Positions 25,241 through 40,566 of a stretch of DNA of 64,000 nt are shown here, piece after piece. The translations under genes and the position numbers were made by a program. How positions within the stretch are numbered: position 1 is the first letter of the stretch; every line of letters starts with the position of its first letter. Origin of the DNA: Panulirus ornatus (Eukaryota; Arthropoda; Malacostraca; Decapoda; Palinuridae); the NCBI RefSeq assembly GCF_036320965.1, contig NC_092235.1, positions 5,153,230 through 5,217,229 on the forward strand, written 5' to 3'. The notes beneath the pieces are model-generated. The model did no database searches, was not told the origin of the DNA, and worked only from the letters and a program-made list of their open reading frames with translations.

Positions 25241-25784
25241 CTGTCGTCCCTCAGCGTCACATGAGAAGCGACTCTACAACTTGTAGTGTCTGATGGTGAA
25301 GGTTGTATGTTGTACGTGGCCGTTATGCCCCCAGCCCACACAACCCATGGTGGGGTAGAGAGACGACATCCCCGATACCAATGGGAAGGTGTGGGATAGA
25401 CGAGGGATGGGGATAGCTGCCGACACGGTGTACTCTTCTCCTTCCTTACGGGCGAAAGGTCGCCATCTTTGATAGACCTGCTCTCATTGGCCCCGCTTAT
25501 CTGATCTTTTATTTCCCCGTTATCTTTCTCATGGTAGCTGAGACGGCACGGGAAACTGAAAGCCCTAATCATATGACTGGCTGTACCATAACCTCTCTAT
25601 GTTATCATGTAAACGTCAAGCTACGCCAGGCATCCATTTATCGACCAGCCACGAGGGCAGGACAAAGACCTGGGTTGGGCGGGCCCATGTGTGGTCCATA
25701 GTCAGCAACGCTACTAACCACAACAGCGCTGAAGCTTTCATTCATCTTCAAGTTTATTGTTACATTATGCCGTGCTCTCTTCCC

Positions 25785-29156
<3,372 letters not shown>

Positions 29157-29171
29157 TATACATATATATAT

Positions 29172-29246
<75 letters not shown>

Positions 29247-29603
29247 CATATGAAAAATGTAAGAAACAATTTAGAAAACAAACTTTTAGCTTGAAATGAA
29301 TGAAAAAATGAATGTCACATAATGGTTCAACCTCTGGCTATGGAAAGGAAATGTACAATTTATTCACACAAACGTCAATAGCAGTTCTCATCAATTTCAC
29401 CACTGTGTCAATAAGCTTCAATGTCTAAGCTACATTTTTCTCCAACTTCACTATTTTCTTGTCAAAAACACCATGCATGAAAACTATCACTCCATTAACA
29501 CAACTATAAACATTTACTTCCCCTTTAAAAGTTCTGGGGAAGTCTGTCTCGATACACTGCGGCGAGGCGACGCGACGCTGACACAATCACTGTCACAATA
29601 TCA

Positions 29604-29644
<41 letters not shown>
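29157..29644. other. Spacer between head-to-head RTE copies D and E
   Basis: It contains a TA/CA microsatellite (29157-29250) and about 350 bp of unassigned AT-rich sequence, ending in (TA)n at 29608-29643. No gene seen. Confidence 0.6.
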
Positions 29645-29646
<2 letters not shown>

Positions 29647-32588
29647 TAGCAGTACTCCTGAAACAGGAGTTGTGGGAGTATGTGATAGAATGTAAGAAAG
29701 TAAATTCTCGATTAATATGGGTAAAACTGAAAGTTGATGGAGAGAGATGGATGATTATTGGTGCATATGCACCTGGGCATGAGAAGAAAGATCATGAGAG
29801 GCAAGTGTTTTGGGAGCAGCTGAATGAGTGTGTTAGTGGTTTTGATGCACGAGACCGGGTTATAGTGATGGGTGATTTGAATGCAAAGGTGAGTAATGTG
29901 GCAGTTGAGGGAATAATTGGTATACATGGGGTGTTCAGTGTTGTAAATGGAAATGGTGAAGAGCTTGTAGATTTATGTGCTGAAAAAGGACTGATGATTG
30001 GGAATACCTTGTTTAAAAAGCGAGATATACATAAGTATACTTATGTAAGTAGGAGAGATGGCCAGAGAGCGTTATTGGATTACGTGTTAATTGACAGGCG
30101 CGCGAAAGAGAGACTTTTGGATGTTAATGTGCTGAGAGGTGCAACTGGAGGGATGTCTGATCATTATCTTGTGGAGGCTAAGGTGAAGATTTGTATGGGT
30201 TTTCAGAAAAAAAAAGAGTGAATATTGGGGTGAAGAGGGTGGTGAGAGTAAGTGAGCTTGGGAAGGAGACTTGTGTGAGGAAGTACCAGGAGAGACTGAG
30301 TACAGAATGGAAAAAGGTGAGAACAATGGAAGTAAGGGGAGTGGGGGAGGAATGGGATGTATTTAGGGAATCAGTGATGGATTGCGCAAAAGATGCTTGT
30401 GGCATGAAAAGAGTGGGAGGTGGGTTGATTAGAAAGGATAGTGAGTGGTGGGATGAAGAAGTAAGAGTATTAGTGAAAGAGAAGAGAGAGGCATTTGGAC
30501 GATTTTTGCAGGGAAAAAATGCAATTGAGTGGGAGACGTATAAAAGAAAGAGACAGGAGGTCAAGAGAAAGGTGCAAGAGGTGAAAAAAAGGGCAAATGA
30601 GAGTTGGGGTGAGAGAGTATCATTAAATTTTAGGGAGAATAAAAAGATGTTCTGGAAGGAGGTAAATAAAGTGCGTAAGACAAGGGAGCAAATGGGAACT
30701 TCAGTGAAGGGCGCAAATGGGGAGATGATAACAAGTAGTGGTGATGTGAGAAGGAGATGGAGTGAGTATTTTGAAGGTTTGTTGAATGTGTTTGATGATA
30801 GAGTGGCAGATATAGGGTGTTTTGGTCGAGGTGGTGTGCAAAGTGAGAGGGTTAGGGAAAATGATTTGGTAAACAGAGAAGAGGTAGTAAAAGCTTTGCG
30901 GAAGATGAAAGCCGGCAAGGCAGCAGGTTTGGATGGTATTGCAGTGGAATTTATTAAAAAAGGGGGTGACTGTATTGTTGACTGGTTTGTAAAGTTATTT
31001 AATGTATGTATGACTCACGGTGAGGTGCCTGAGGATTGGCGGAATGCGTGCATAGTGCCATTGTACAAAGGCAAAGGGGATAAGAGTGAGTGCTAAAATT
31101 ACAGAGGTATAAGTTTGTTGAGTATTCCTGGTAAATTATATGGGAGGGTATTGATTGAGAGGGTGAAGGCATGTACAGAGCATCAGATTGGGGAAGAGCA
31201 GTGTGGTTTCAGAAGTGGTAGAGGATGTGTGGATCAGGTGTTTGCTTTGAAGAATGTATGTGAGAAATACTTAGAAAAGCAAATGGATTTGTATGTAGCA
31301 TTTATGGATCTGGAGAAGGCATATGATAGAGTTGATAGAGATGCTCTGTGGAAGGTATTAAGAATATATGGTGTGGGAGGCAAGTTGTTAGAAGCAGTGA
31401 AAAGTTTTTATCGAGGATGTAAGGCATGTGTACGTGTAGGAAGAGAGGAAAGTGATTGGTTCTCAGTGAATGTAGGTTTGTGGCAGGGGTGTGTGATGTC
31501 TCCATGGTTGTTTAATTTGTTTATGGATGGGGTTCTTAGGGAGGTGAATGCAAGAGTTTTGGAAAGAGGGGCAAGTATGAAGTCTGTTGGGGATGAGAGA
31601 GCTTGGGAAGTGAGTCAGTTGTTGTTCGCTGAGGATACAGCTCTGGTGGCTGATTCATGTGAGAAACTGCAGAAGCTGGTGACTGAGTTTGGTAAAGTGT
31701 GTGAAAGAAGAAAGTTAAGAGTAAATGTGAATAAGAGCAAGGTTATTAGGTACAGTAGGGTTGAGGGTCAAGTCAATTGGGAGGTGAGTTTGAATGGAGA
31801 AAAACTGGAGGAATTGAAGTGTTTTAGATTTCTGGGAGTGGATCTGGCAGCGGATGGAACCATGGAAGCGGAAGTGGATCATAGGGTGGGGGAGGAGGCG
31901 GAAATTCTGGGAGCCTTGAAGAATGTGTGGAAGTCGAGAACATTATCTCGGAAAGCAAAAATGGGTATGTTTGAAGGAATAGTGGTTCCAACAGTGTTGT
32001 ATGGTTGCGAGGCGTGGGCTATGGATAGAGTTGTGCGCAGGAGGATGGATGTGCTGGAAATGAGATGTTTGAGGACAATGTGTGGTGTGAGGTGGTTTGA
32101 TCGAGTAAGTAACGTAAGGGTAAGAGAGATGTGTGGAAATAAAAAGAGCGTGGTTGAGAGAGCAGAAGAGGGTGTTTTGAAATGGTTTGGGCACATGGAG
32201 AGAATGAGTGAGGAAAGATTGACCAAGAGGATATATGTGTCGGAGGTGGAGGGAACGAGGAGAAGAGGGAGACCAAATTGGAGGTGGAAAGATGGAGTGA
32301 AAAAGATTTTGTGTGATCGGGGCCTGAACATGCAGGAGGGTGTAAGGAGGGCAAGGAATAGAGTGAATTGGAGCGATGTGGTATACAGGGGTTGACGTGC
32401 TGTCAGTGGAGTGAATCAAGGCATGTGAGGCGTCTGGGGTGGACCATGGAAAGCTGTGTAGGTATGTATACACGTGTGTGGACATGTGTATGTACATGTG
32501 TATGGGGGGGGGGGTTGGGCCATTTCTTTCGTCTGTTTCCTTGCGCTACCTCGCAGACGCGGGAGACAGCGACAAAGTATAAAAAAAA

Positions 32589-32605
<17 letters not shown>
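29645..32605 (+). mobile_element. RTE-like element copy E, 5' truncated
   Basis: It starts within the endonuclease ([20 protein letters not shown]) next to (TA)n and runs to a 3' UTR and A-run. Three lesions are visible: a frameshift in an A8-like run at about 30209 (FQKK), a nonsense change in SECSNYRG at 31096 (TCA to TAA), and a motif C change FADD to FAED near 31633 replacing a catalytic Asp by Glu. Motif B is also altered (GLRQG to GLWQG). The ORF end (DVVYRG) is at 32395. Confidence 0.9.

Positions 32606-32654
<49 letters not shown>
32606..32654. repeat. A-run, (TA)n, T-run palindromic junction
   Basis: The A-rich tail of copy E and the T-rich (complementary) tail of copy F meet across a TA run. 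The flanks are inverted repeats of about 750 bp. Confidence 0.9.
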
Positions 32655-32672
<18 letters not shown>

Positions 32673-33412
32673 GCTTTGTCGCTGTCTCCCGCGTTTGCGA
32701 GGTAGCGCAAGGAAACAGACGAAAGAAATGGCCCAACCCACCCCCATACACATGTATATACATACGTCCACACACGCAAATATACATACCTACACAGCTT
32801 TCCATGGTTTACCCCAGACGCTTCACATGCCTTGATTCAGTCCACTGACAGCACGTCAACCCCGGTATATCACATCGCTCCAATTTACTCTATTCCTTGC
32901 CCTCCTTTCACCCTCCTGCATGTTCAGGCCCCGATCACACAAAATCTTTTTCACTCCATCTTTCCACCTCCAATTTGGTCTCCCTCTTCTCCTCGTTCCC
33001 TCCACCTCCGACACATATATCCTCTTGGTCAATCTTTCCTCACTCATTCTCTCCATGTGCCCAAACCATTTCAAAACACCCTCTTCTGCTCTCTCAACCA
33101 CGCTCTTTTTATTTCCACACATCTCTCTTACCCTTACGTTACTTACTCGATCAAACCACCTCACACCAAACATTGTCCTCAAACATCTCATTTCCAGCAC
33201 ATCCATCCTCCTGCGCACAACTCTATCCATAGGCCACACCTCGCAACCATACAACATTGTTGGAACCAGTATTCCTTCAAACATACCCATTTTTGCTTTC
33301 CGAGATAATGTTCTCGACTTCCACACATTCTTCAAGGCTCCCAGAATTTTTGCCCCCTCCCCCACCCTATGATCCACTTCCGCTTCCATGGTTCCATCCG
33401 CTGCCAGATATT
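32655..33412 (-). mobile_element. RTE-like element copy F, 3' part
   Basis: Minus-strand 3' UTR plus the C-terminal coding region up to the [13 protein letters not shown] codons, where it stops at a short TATATATA sequence. It lies tail-to-tail with copy E. Confidence 0.9.
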
Positions 33413-33421
33413 TATATATAT

Positions 33422-35128
33422 TACTTGGGAGGGTATTGATTGAGAAGGTGAAGGCATGTACAGAGCATCAGATTGGGGAAGAGCAGTGTGGTTTCAGAAG
33501 TGGTAGAGGATGTGTGGATCAGGTGTTTGCTTTGAAGAATGTATGTGAGAAATACTTAGAAAAGCAAATGGATCTGTATGTAGCATTTATGGATCTGGAG
33601 AAGGCATATGATAGAGTTGATAGAGATGCTCTGCGGAAGGTATTAAGAATATTTGGTGTGGGGGGTAAGTTGTTAGAAGCTGTGAAAAGTTTTTATCGAG
33701 GATGTAAGTCATGTGTACGTGTATGAAGAGAGGAAAGTGATTGGTTCTCAGTAAATGTTGGTTTGCGGCAGGGGTGTGTGATGTCTCCATGGTTGTTTAA
33801 TTTGTATATGGATGGGGCTGTTAGGGAAGTGAATGCAAGAGTTTTGGAAAGAGGGGAAAGTATGCAGTCTGTTGTGAATGAAAGAGCTTGGGAAGTGAGT
33901 CAGTTGTTGTTCGCTGATGATGCATTGCTGGTGGCTGATTCATGTGAGAAACTGCAGAAGCTGGTGACTGAGTTTGGTAAAGTGTGTGAAAGAAGAAATT
34001 TGAGAGTAAATGTGAATAAGAGCAAGGTTATTAGGTACAGTCGGGTTGAGGGTCAAGTCAATTGGGAGGTAAGTTTGAATAGATTAAAACTGTAGGAAGT
34101 GAAGTGGTTTAGATATCTCGGAGTGGAATTGGCAGCGGATGGGACCATAGAAGCGGAAGTGAATCATAGGGTGGGGGAGGGGCCGAAAGTTCTGGGAGCG
34201 TTGAAGAATGTGTGGAAGTCGAAAACGTTATCTTTGAAAGCAAAAATGGGTATGTTTGAAGGAATAGTGGTTCCAACAATGTTATATGGTTGCGAGGCGT
34301 GGGCTATAGATAGAGTTGTGCTCAGGAGGGTGGATGTGCTGGAAATGAGATGTTTGAGGACAATATGTGGTGTGAGGTGGTTTGATCGAGTAAGTGATAA
34401 TAGGGTAAGAGAGATGTGTGGTAATAAAAAGAGTATTGTTGAGAGAGCAGAAGAGGGTGTTTTGAAATGTTTTGGTCACATGGAGAGAATGAGTAAGGAA
34501 AGATTGACCATGAGGATATATGTGTCAGAGGTGGATGGAACGAGGAGAAGTGGGCGACCAAATTGGAGGTGGAAAGATGGAGTGAAAAAGATTTTGAGTG
34601 AATGGGGCCTGAACATGCAGGAGGGTGAAAGGCGTGCAAAGAATAGAGTGAATTGGAACGATGTGGTATGCCGGGGCCGACGGGCTGTCAATGGATTGAA
34701 CCAGGGCATGTGAAGCGTCTGGGGTAAACCATGGAAAGTTCTGTGGGGCCTGGATGTGGAAATGGAGCTGTGGTTTCGGTGCATTATACATGACAGCTAG
34801 AGATTGAGTGTGAACGAATGTGGCCTTTGTTGTCTTCTCTTAGCGCTAACTCGCGCAACTACGGGGGAAGGGGGTGGTCATGTGTGGCGGGGTGGCGACG
34901 GGAACGAATGAACCCAACAAGTATGAATTATGTACATGTGTATATATGTAAATGTCTTTGTATGCTTTTATATGTATACATTGAAATGTATAGGTATGTA
35001 TATGTGCGTGTATACACGTGTATGTATATACATGTGTATGTGGGTGGGTTGAGCCATTCTTTCTTCTGTTTCCTTGCGCTACGTCGCTAACGCGGGAGAC
35101 AGCGACAAAGTATAATAAAATGAAATAA
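33422..35128 (+). mobile_element. RTE-like element copy G, long-3'-UTR subfamily
   Basis: It begins in the RT ([15 protein letters not shown]). The frame holds through the RT and C-terminus except for two in-frame nonsense changes, GGA to TGA at 33724 and GAG to TAG at 34093. Motif C reads FADDALLV. The 3' UTR (34714-35128) carries about 230 extra bases compared with copies A, C and E, including GCGCTAACTCGCGCAAC, and ends in an AATAAAA-rich tail instead of (TA)n. It shares this extension with copy J. Confidence 0.88.
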
Positions 35129-35129
35129 A

Positions 35130-35780
35130 ATGATAATAATAATACAATGAATTAATTTCCAGTGAGAGGAAGACAGTGTAAGGGTGGGCGACACGCGCTC
35201 AAGGCAGGTGGACCAAGCGTGGCTGGTATGGGAGGGAGTGAGGCAGCTGGGTGGAGGAATACAGACAAAATTAATGTTTTACACATAAGCTTCAACACTG
35301 GTTGTAAACAGATGGGCATTTAACAGTTCTCAAGGTCGCTGTTGGTGGGAAGGAGGGACTGGGTGTGGTGTTGGGCTGGGATGGGTAATGTGTAGCCAGC
35401 AAGTAGGTGTTGCCGCCATATTGGAAAAGTTAGTTATTTACGCACATCATGACGTTGCATAACAGAAACAATTTAACATTTTATGAATAGTAGGGACGTT
35501 GGTTAGTAATTTAGGATACTATGAACCAATGTTTTGTTTTATTTAGCAATTACAGGTGAGCAACTGATATTAATCTTGGGACATGTGGCATCTTTCCCCA
35601 GCCCCTCCAGCCCACCCTCTCACTCCTTCATACCCACTCACCTCAAGCTTGGTCACAGCAAATTTGTAAGTTCTCTATAATTTCATTCCCTCCAAGATAA
35701 CATAACATTTTGCTGATGTTTTTGGAAGCATCTAGAATAAGCGGGGCAGTGTAACTGTAGGGTTATAAAAGTGTCGGCAA
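35130..35780. other. No recognisable gene
   Basis: Mixed sequence without a convincing exon or repeat. Confidence 0.5.
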
Positions 35781-35786
35781 TGTGGC

Positions 35787-37186
35787 ACTAGCCTCTGGCT
35801 ATTTTCCCGCGGCCTTCAAAACGGCAACAACCACAATGACACCTAAACCCAACAAATCCAACAGAGACCCCATGAACTACAGACCATCAGCCTACTTGAG
35901 TCCATTGGGAAGACATATGAAAGAATCATAAACAACAGACTTAGACAACACCTTACAAACAACAACCTACTCTCACACAAACAGTTTGGCTTTCATCAAC
36001 ATCGCTCCACACAAGATGAACTTAACATCATTACGAACTACATAAGAAACAACACGCGGACACACAAAATGACCGCACTCATCACAAAAGATGTTGAAAA
36101 AGCATTTGACACCTTATGGCACGATGGATTGAGGTATAAACTAAGCACCCAATTCCAACTCCCACGACCCACCATTAAGCTTCTTTCTAACTATCTTAGC
36201 AACAGAAAAACCCGAATCAAATACAGAAACATTTACTCAAACTACTTCTTCCTTAATGCCGGTGTACCCCAAGGCTCCGTGCTGGCCCCCACTCTCTACA
36301 CACTCTACACAAATGATCTTCCCAATCCTATACACCTGGACTCCATCACTCTCCAATATGCAGATGATGTCACACAGCTAATCAGAGCCAGAACCCTCAT
36401 ACACTTAACCAGCAGAACCCAACAGGAAATTGACCACGTTTCGCTTTGGAGTTGAAATGGAGGATTAAGTCAAATCCTGCCAAATCCAACATATCTTACT
36501 TTAATGTACGTCAGAGATACAACATAACTGATGTCTACCTACACTCCCGTATACACCGAAATTTAACCATTCCCATCTCAAACACCAACACTGTCCTGGG
36601 CCTAAACTATGATGTACACCTGAGAATGAACCGACATATACAGTGTAGAGCGGCTATTGCGAGAGCGGAGCTCGCAAAATTGTATAGATTCAGAGAGGCG
36701 CAATTCAAATCCAAATTGCACCTCTACAAAGCATTAATACGACCTCTTATCACATACGCCCCTTCAGCTCTGGAACTCGGAGCCAAATCCAACATCCGTG
36801 CACTCCAAATCATTCAGAACAAAGCTCTACGTTGGGTTTTTAACATCAAATGGCACGAGTTCATCAGGAACACAGAACTTCACGAGACAGCACGAATCCC
36901 TCCTCTAAACATCTACTGGAGGATATTGTTTGAAAGACAAGTAGAGCGATTTCAAATACATCATACTCACTGGATTGATTACTTCAACAATCTCCTGGGA
37001 ATAGATCACCCAGGTAACATGTTTAATATACAACCTGGACAACATCCAGTGCCAATATATTAAAAAACTAAAAACCTATATAGATCTTGCTGCTAAGTCC
37101 GTGCGGGAAACGCCTTGGTAAAATCAGTGTCCATCGGTCAGAGATACGATCCATCTCCTCCTATATCCCTTGAAGAAAAAAAAAAA
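35787..37186 (+). mobile_element. Jockey-like non-LTR retrotransposon remnant
   Basis: The RT is visible from LASGYFPAAFKTA and MNYRP near 35790-35885, through QFGFHQHRSTQDELN, motif A (TKDVEKAFDTLWHDG), motif B (AGVPQGSVLAPTLYTLYTND) and motif C (QYADDV), to the thumb and C-terminal region ending at 37063. A poly-A tail follows near 37174. There are at least two frameshifts, near 35888-35900 and near 36445. No endonuclease is present, so the copy is 5' truncated. VPQGSVL and YADD-type motifs place it with Jockey-like LINEs, distinct from the RTE-like family around it. Confidence 0.85.
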
Positions 37187-37638
37187 ATAGATAAATAATA
37201 AAAATAAAAATACAGAAAAATAAGATAACATAAAGTGATAAAAAAAATGAATAAATAGATAACTAAAATAAAACCTTGCTCTCCACTCATCATCTCCGCC
37301 CTTCTTAACCTATTTTTCCAATGCAAGCTGGGTTAAGCCTGGCTCTTTTCCTCCCTCTAAAATTCACTTCCTCTAACAATTCTTGCTCTTTCCCCCCTCT
37401 CTTTTCCTGCCCCTCCTTGGAAGGGACTTATCTATCATCATTATTGGTTCATTGGCATCACAGGCGGCAGCGTCAGCTAGCACATCCACCTTATAAAATG
37501 AATGAAACTTAAAATACGGATTTATGAATTGCTTTTTATGAAGAGAAACTCTGCAAAGACAAAGAAGACCTGGGGACGCGAGGGGAGGAGGTAGTTGCCA
37601 GATACCGCGATATTTGTCCAAAACATTTTGCAGACTAT

Positions 37639-37699
37639 GACGTCACTACTTGAGGCAATGTACCTGCTGGAGTGATGACGTCATGGAGGTTGACGTCAC
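37639..37699. promoter_or_regulatory. Cluster of three CRE-type octamers
   Basis: TGACGTCA occurs at 37639, 37677 and 37692. This exact octamer is the CREB/ATF consensus site. The cluster overlaps the start of a candidate exon, so a promoter role is possible but unproven. Confidence 0.4.
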
Positions 37700-37899
37700 C
37701 AGGTGTGTTGTAGCTGGAGTATTGTTAGTGTTGTGGCAGGTGAGCCTCATCAGCCACCCACAGTGGTTCACTACCATCCTGGATGGTGGTCAAAATATAG
37801 TCAACAATATTAGTAATGATGGCGTTATTTTAGGTGACATTAATGGCGGCGGCTGTATTGGCGACTCATATAATGTGAGAGAAGTTGTCTTATGCTCAC
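37683..37899 (+). CDS. Candidate first coding exon of a secreted or membrane protein
   Basis: From ATG at about 37683 a frame encodes MEVDVTRC followed by a hydrophobic segment (VVAGVLLVLWQVSLI) that would serve as a signal peptide or type II anchor. A polar stretch (GGQNIVNNISNDGVILGDIN) with a possible N-glycosylation site follows, then a plausible splice donor (CTCAC/GTGAGT at about 37899). It directly follows three CRE octamers. The family is not recognised, and no second exon is identifiable. Confidence 0.35.
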
Positions 37900-38104
37900 G
37901 TGAGTACCTGACCTTGTTCAAATGACAATGTTAATATATCATTATCATCATGATCATCATCATGTATGTGTAGTGATGATGATGATGATGAACATTAATG
38001 ATGGTGTAAACATGACCCAGAAAGATGGGCCAGGAAGATGATGGCTATTAGACACATTGGTTGTGGCAAGAAATATTGTGGACACCAAGTTAGCGTTGTA
38101 AGAT

Positions 38105-38665
38105 GGGACACCTGCACTCACCCACCCAGGCTGACCTGCACTCACACCCACCCAGGCTGACCTGCACTCACACCCACCCACCCACCCAGGCTGACCTGCA
38201 CTCACACCCACCCACCCACCCAGGCTGACCTGCACTCACACCCACCCAGGCTGACCTGCACTCACACCCACCCACCCACCCAGGCTGACCTGCACTCACA
38301 CCCACCCACCCAGGCTGACCTGCACTCACACCCACCCACCCAGGCTGACCTGCACTCACACCCACCCACCCACCCAGGCTGACCTGCACTCACACCCACC
38401 CACCCACCCAGGCTGACCTGCACTCACACCCACCCACCCACCCAGGCTGACCTGCACTCACGCCCACCCACCCAGGCTGACCTGCACTCACACTCACCCA
38501 CCCACCCAGGCTGACCTGCACTCACACCCACCCACCCACCCAGGCTGACCTGCACTCACACCCACCCACCCAGGCTGACCTGCATTCACACCCACCCACC
38601 CAGGCTGACCTGCATTCACACCCACCCACCCAGGCTGACCTGCACTCACACCCACCCACCCACAT
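38105..38665. repeat. Variable 27-35-bp minisatellite (CAGGCTGACCTGCACTCACA with (CCCA)n)
   Basis: About 16 units of a constant core plus a variable number of CCCA tetramers, so unit length changes in 4-bp steps. It is nested slippage within a minisatellite. Each core contains TGACCT, a nuclear-receptor half-site. Confidence 0.9.
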
Positions 38666-38812
38666 AACTAACAGCCACCCAGCCAGCCAGCCACCCAGCT
38701 AGCCACCCACATAACTAACAGCCAGCCACCCACATAACTAACAGCCACCCAGCCACCCACCCACATAACTAACAGCCAGCCAGCCAGCCAGCCAGCCAGG
38801 GTGAGCCACATA
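38666..38812. repeat. CAGC/CACC-rich simple repeat
   Basis: Irregular repeats of CAGCCACCCA and ACATAACTAACAGC following the minisatellite. Confidence 0.8.
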
Positions 38813-38988
38813 ACATGTAGCAGAGGAGGATGGTACAGCTGGTGTAGTAGGTCGACCAGCTGCTCTCCTTCTGGCAGCTGGTCGTTTTCTGTGGTGAGAA
38901 AACGTTCTCTACTGACGGGCGCCCCGTACAGCAGCAGGTCAGGTTGGGCCACAACCAAGAGCCGGAGCCATTTGACCTGGTCGTCCAC
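38800..38988 (-). CDS. Candidate internal exon, unidentified
   Basis: The minus strand reads VVDDQVKWLRLLVVAQPDLL, LYGAPVSRERFLTTENDQLP and EGEQLVDLLHQLYHPPLLHV without a stop, after a plausible acceptor (GGATGGGGCAG). The composition is protein-like and distinct from flanking repeats. I do not recognise it. On the far side it dissolves into Trp/Leu/Gly codons of the simple repeat, so the 3' boundary is uncertain. Confidence 0.35.
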
Positions 38989-39105
38989 AACTGCCCCATC
39001 CACAGGTGTGGGTGGGTCGGTGGGTGGGTGGGTGGGTGGGTCGGGGTGTTAAGGTGTGGTTTGAGCCCCACTGGGCAATGTTGCCCCGCCCACCCAACCA
39101 CATCC

Positions 39106-39370
39106 CTGACCTGACCTGACCTGACCTGACCTGAACCCCACTGAACATGAATCCAGACTTGCCATACCATGTCATCACTGATGATGATGACGTCAACACC
39201 ACCACATCACACTTGCTGACGTCATAATGATGTCATCAGTGATGACGTCAACACATGACACTTGGTGACGTCATGATGATGTCATCAGTGATGACGTCAA
39301 CACTTGGTGACGTCGTCGTCATGATGGTAGTCTTGTGTTGATGATCAGGTCAGGTCAGGTCAGGTCAGGT
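39106..39370. promoter_or_regulatory. Inverted TGACC/GGTCA arrays flanking five CRE octamers
   Basis: A (CTGAC)n run at 39106-39132 faces a (GTCAG)n run at 39347-39370. Both are built from AGGTCA-type half-sites. Between them TGACGTCA occurs at 39188, 39217, 39243, 39266 and 39292, plus one near-match at 39308. It may be a duplicated regulatory unit or simple repeats that merely resemble one. Confidence 0.35.
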
Positions 39371-39539
39371 TTGGTGGCTGGCTGATTCTAAATATGGCCT
39401 CCTCCTCCTCCTCCTCCTCCTCCTCCGTTGTTCTCTGGTGATGGAGATATGATGATATAATTACATACAACATACCATCATTATTGTGGCATCAAGAGAA
39501 ATGGCTTCCTACAAGTAGCATTGGTTGATTTACGATGAA

Positions 39540-39570
<31 letters not shown>

Positions 39571-39715
39571 CATCCACAGATAATGGTGACGGTGACGAGC
39601 CCAACCTAGAAAGTTATATATCATCATGGTTCATCATGTCCTCACACATGTCACGTTTGTGCTCACCTGACCCACCACAATCACCTGCAATGATCCAGCA
39701 CTGATCCACCATCAC

Positions 39716-40566
39716 ATGGGGATCCCAGTGTCCCAGGTATGGGTATCCCAGTGTCCCAGGTATGGGTATCCCAGTGTCCCAGGTATGGGTATCCCAGTGT
39801 CCCAGGTATGGGTATCCCAGTGTCCCAGGTATGGGTATCCCAGTGTCCCAGGTATGGGTATCCCAGTGTCCCAGGTATGGGTATCCCAGTGTCCCAGGTA
39901 TGGGTATCCCAGTGTTCCAGGTATGGGTATCCCAGTGTCCCAGGTATGGGTGTCCCAGTGTTCCAGGTATGGGTATCCCAGTGTCCCAGGTATGGGTATC
40001 CCAGTGTCCCAGGCATGGGTATCCCAGTGTCCCAGGTATGGGTATCCCAGTGTCCCAGGTATGGGTATCCCAGTGTCCCAGGCATGGGTATCCCAGTGTC
40101 CCAGGTATGGGTATCCCAGTGTCCCAGGTATGGGTATCCCAGTGTCCCAGGTATGGGTACCCCAGTGTCCCAGGTATGGGTATCCCAGTGTCCCAGGTAT
40201 GGGTATCCCAGTGTCCCAGGTATGGGTATCCCAGTGTCCCAGGTATGGGTGTCCCAGTGTCCCAGGTTATGGGTATCCCAGTGTCCCAGGTATGGGTATC
40301 CCAGTGTCCCAGGTATGGGTATCCCAGTGTCCTAGGTATGGGTATCCCAGTGTCCCAGGTATGGGTATCCCAGTGTCCCAGGTATGGGTATCCCAGTGTC
40401 CCAGGTATGGGTGTCCCAGTGTCCCAGGTATGGGTATCCCAGTGTCCCAGGTATGGGTGTCCCAGTGTCCCAGGTATGGGTATCCCAGTGTCCCAGGTAT
40501 GGGTATCCCAGTGTCCCAGGTATGGGTATCCCAGTGTCCCAGGTATGGGTATCCCAGTGTCCCAGG
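39716..40566. repeat. 23-bp minisatellite, about 37 copies
   Basis: Unit GGTATGGGTATCCCAGTGTC plus CCA, with scattered variants (GGCATGG, GTGTTCC, GGGTGTCC, one GGTTATGG insertion). All frames stay open for long distances on both strands, again a repeat artefact. The right edge is continuous with the pseudogene at 40567. Confidence 0.95.
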
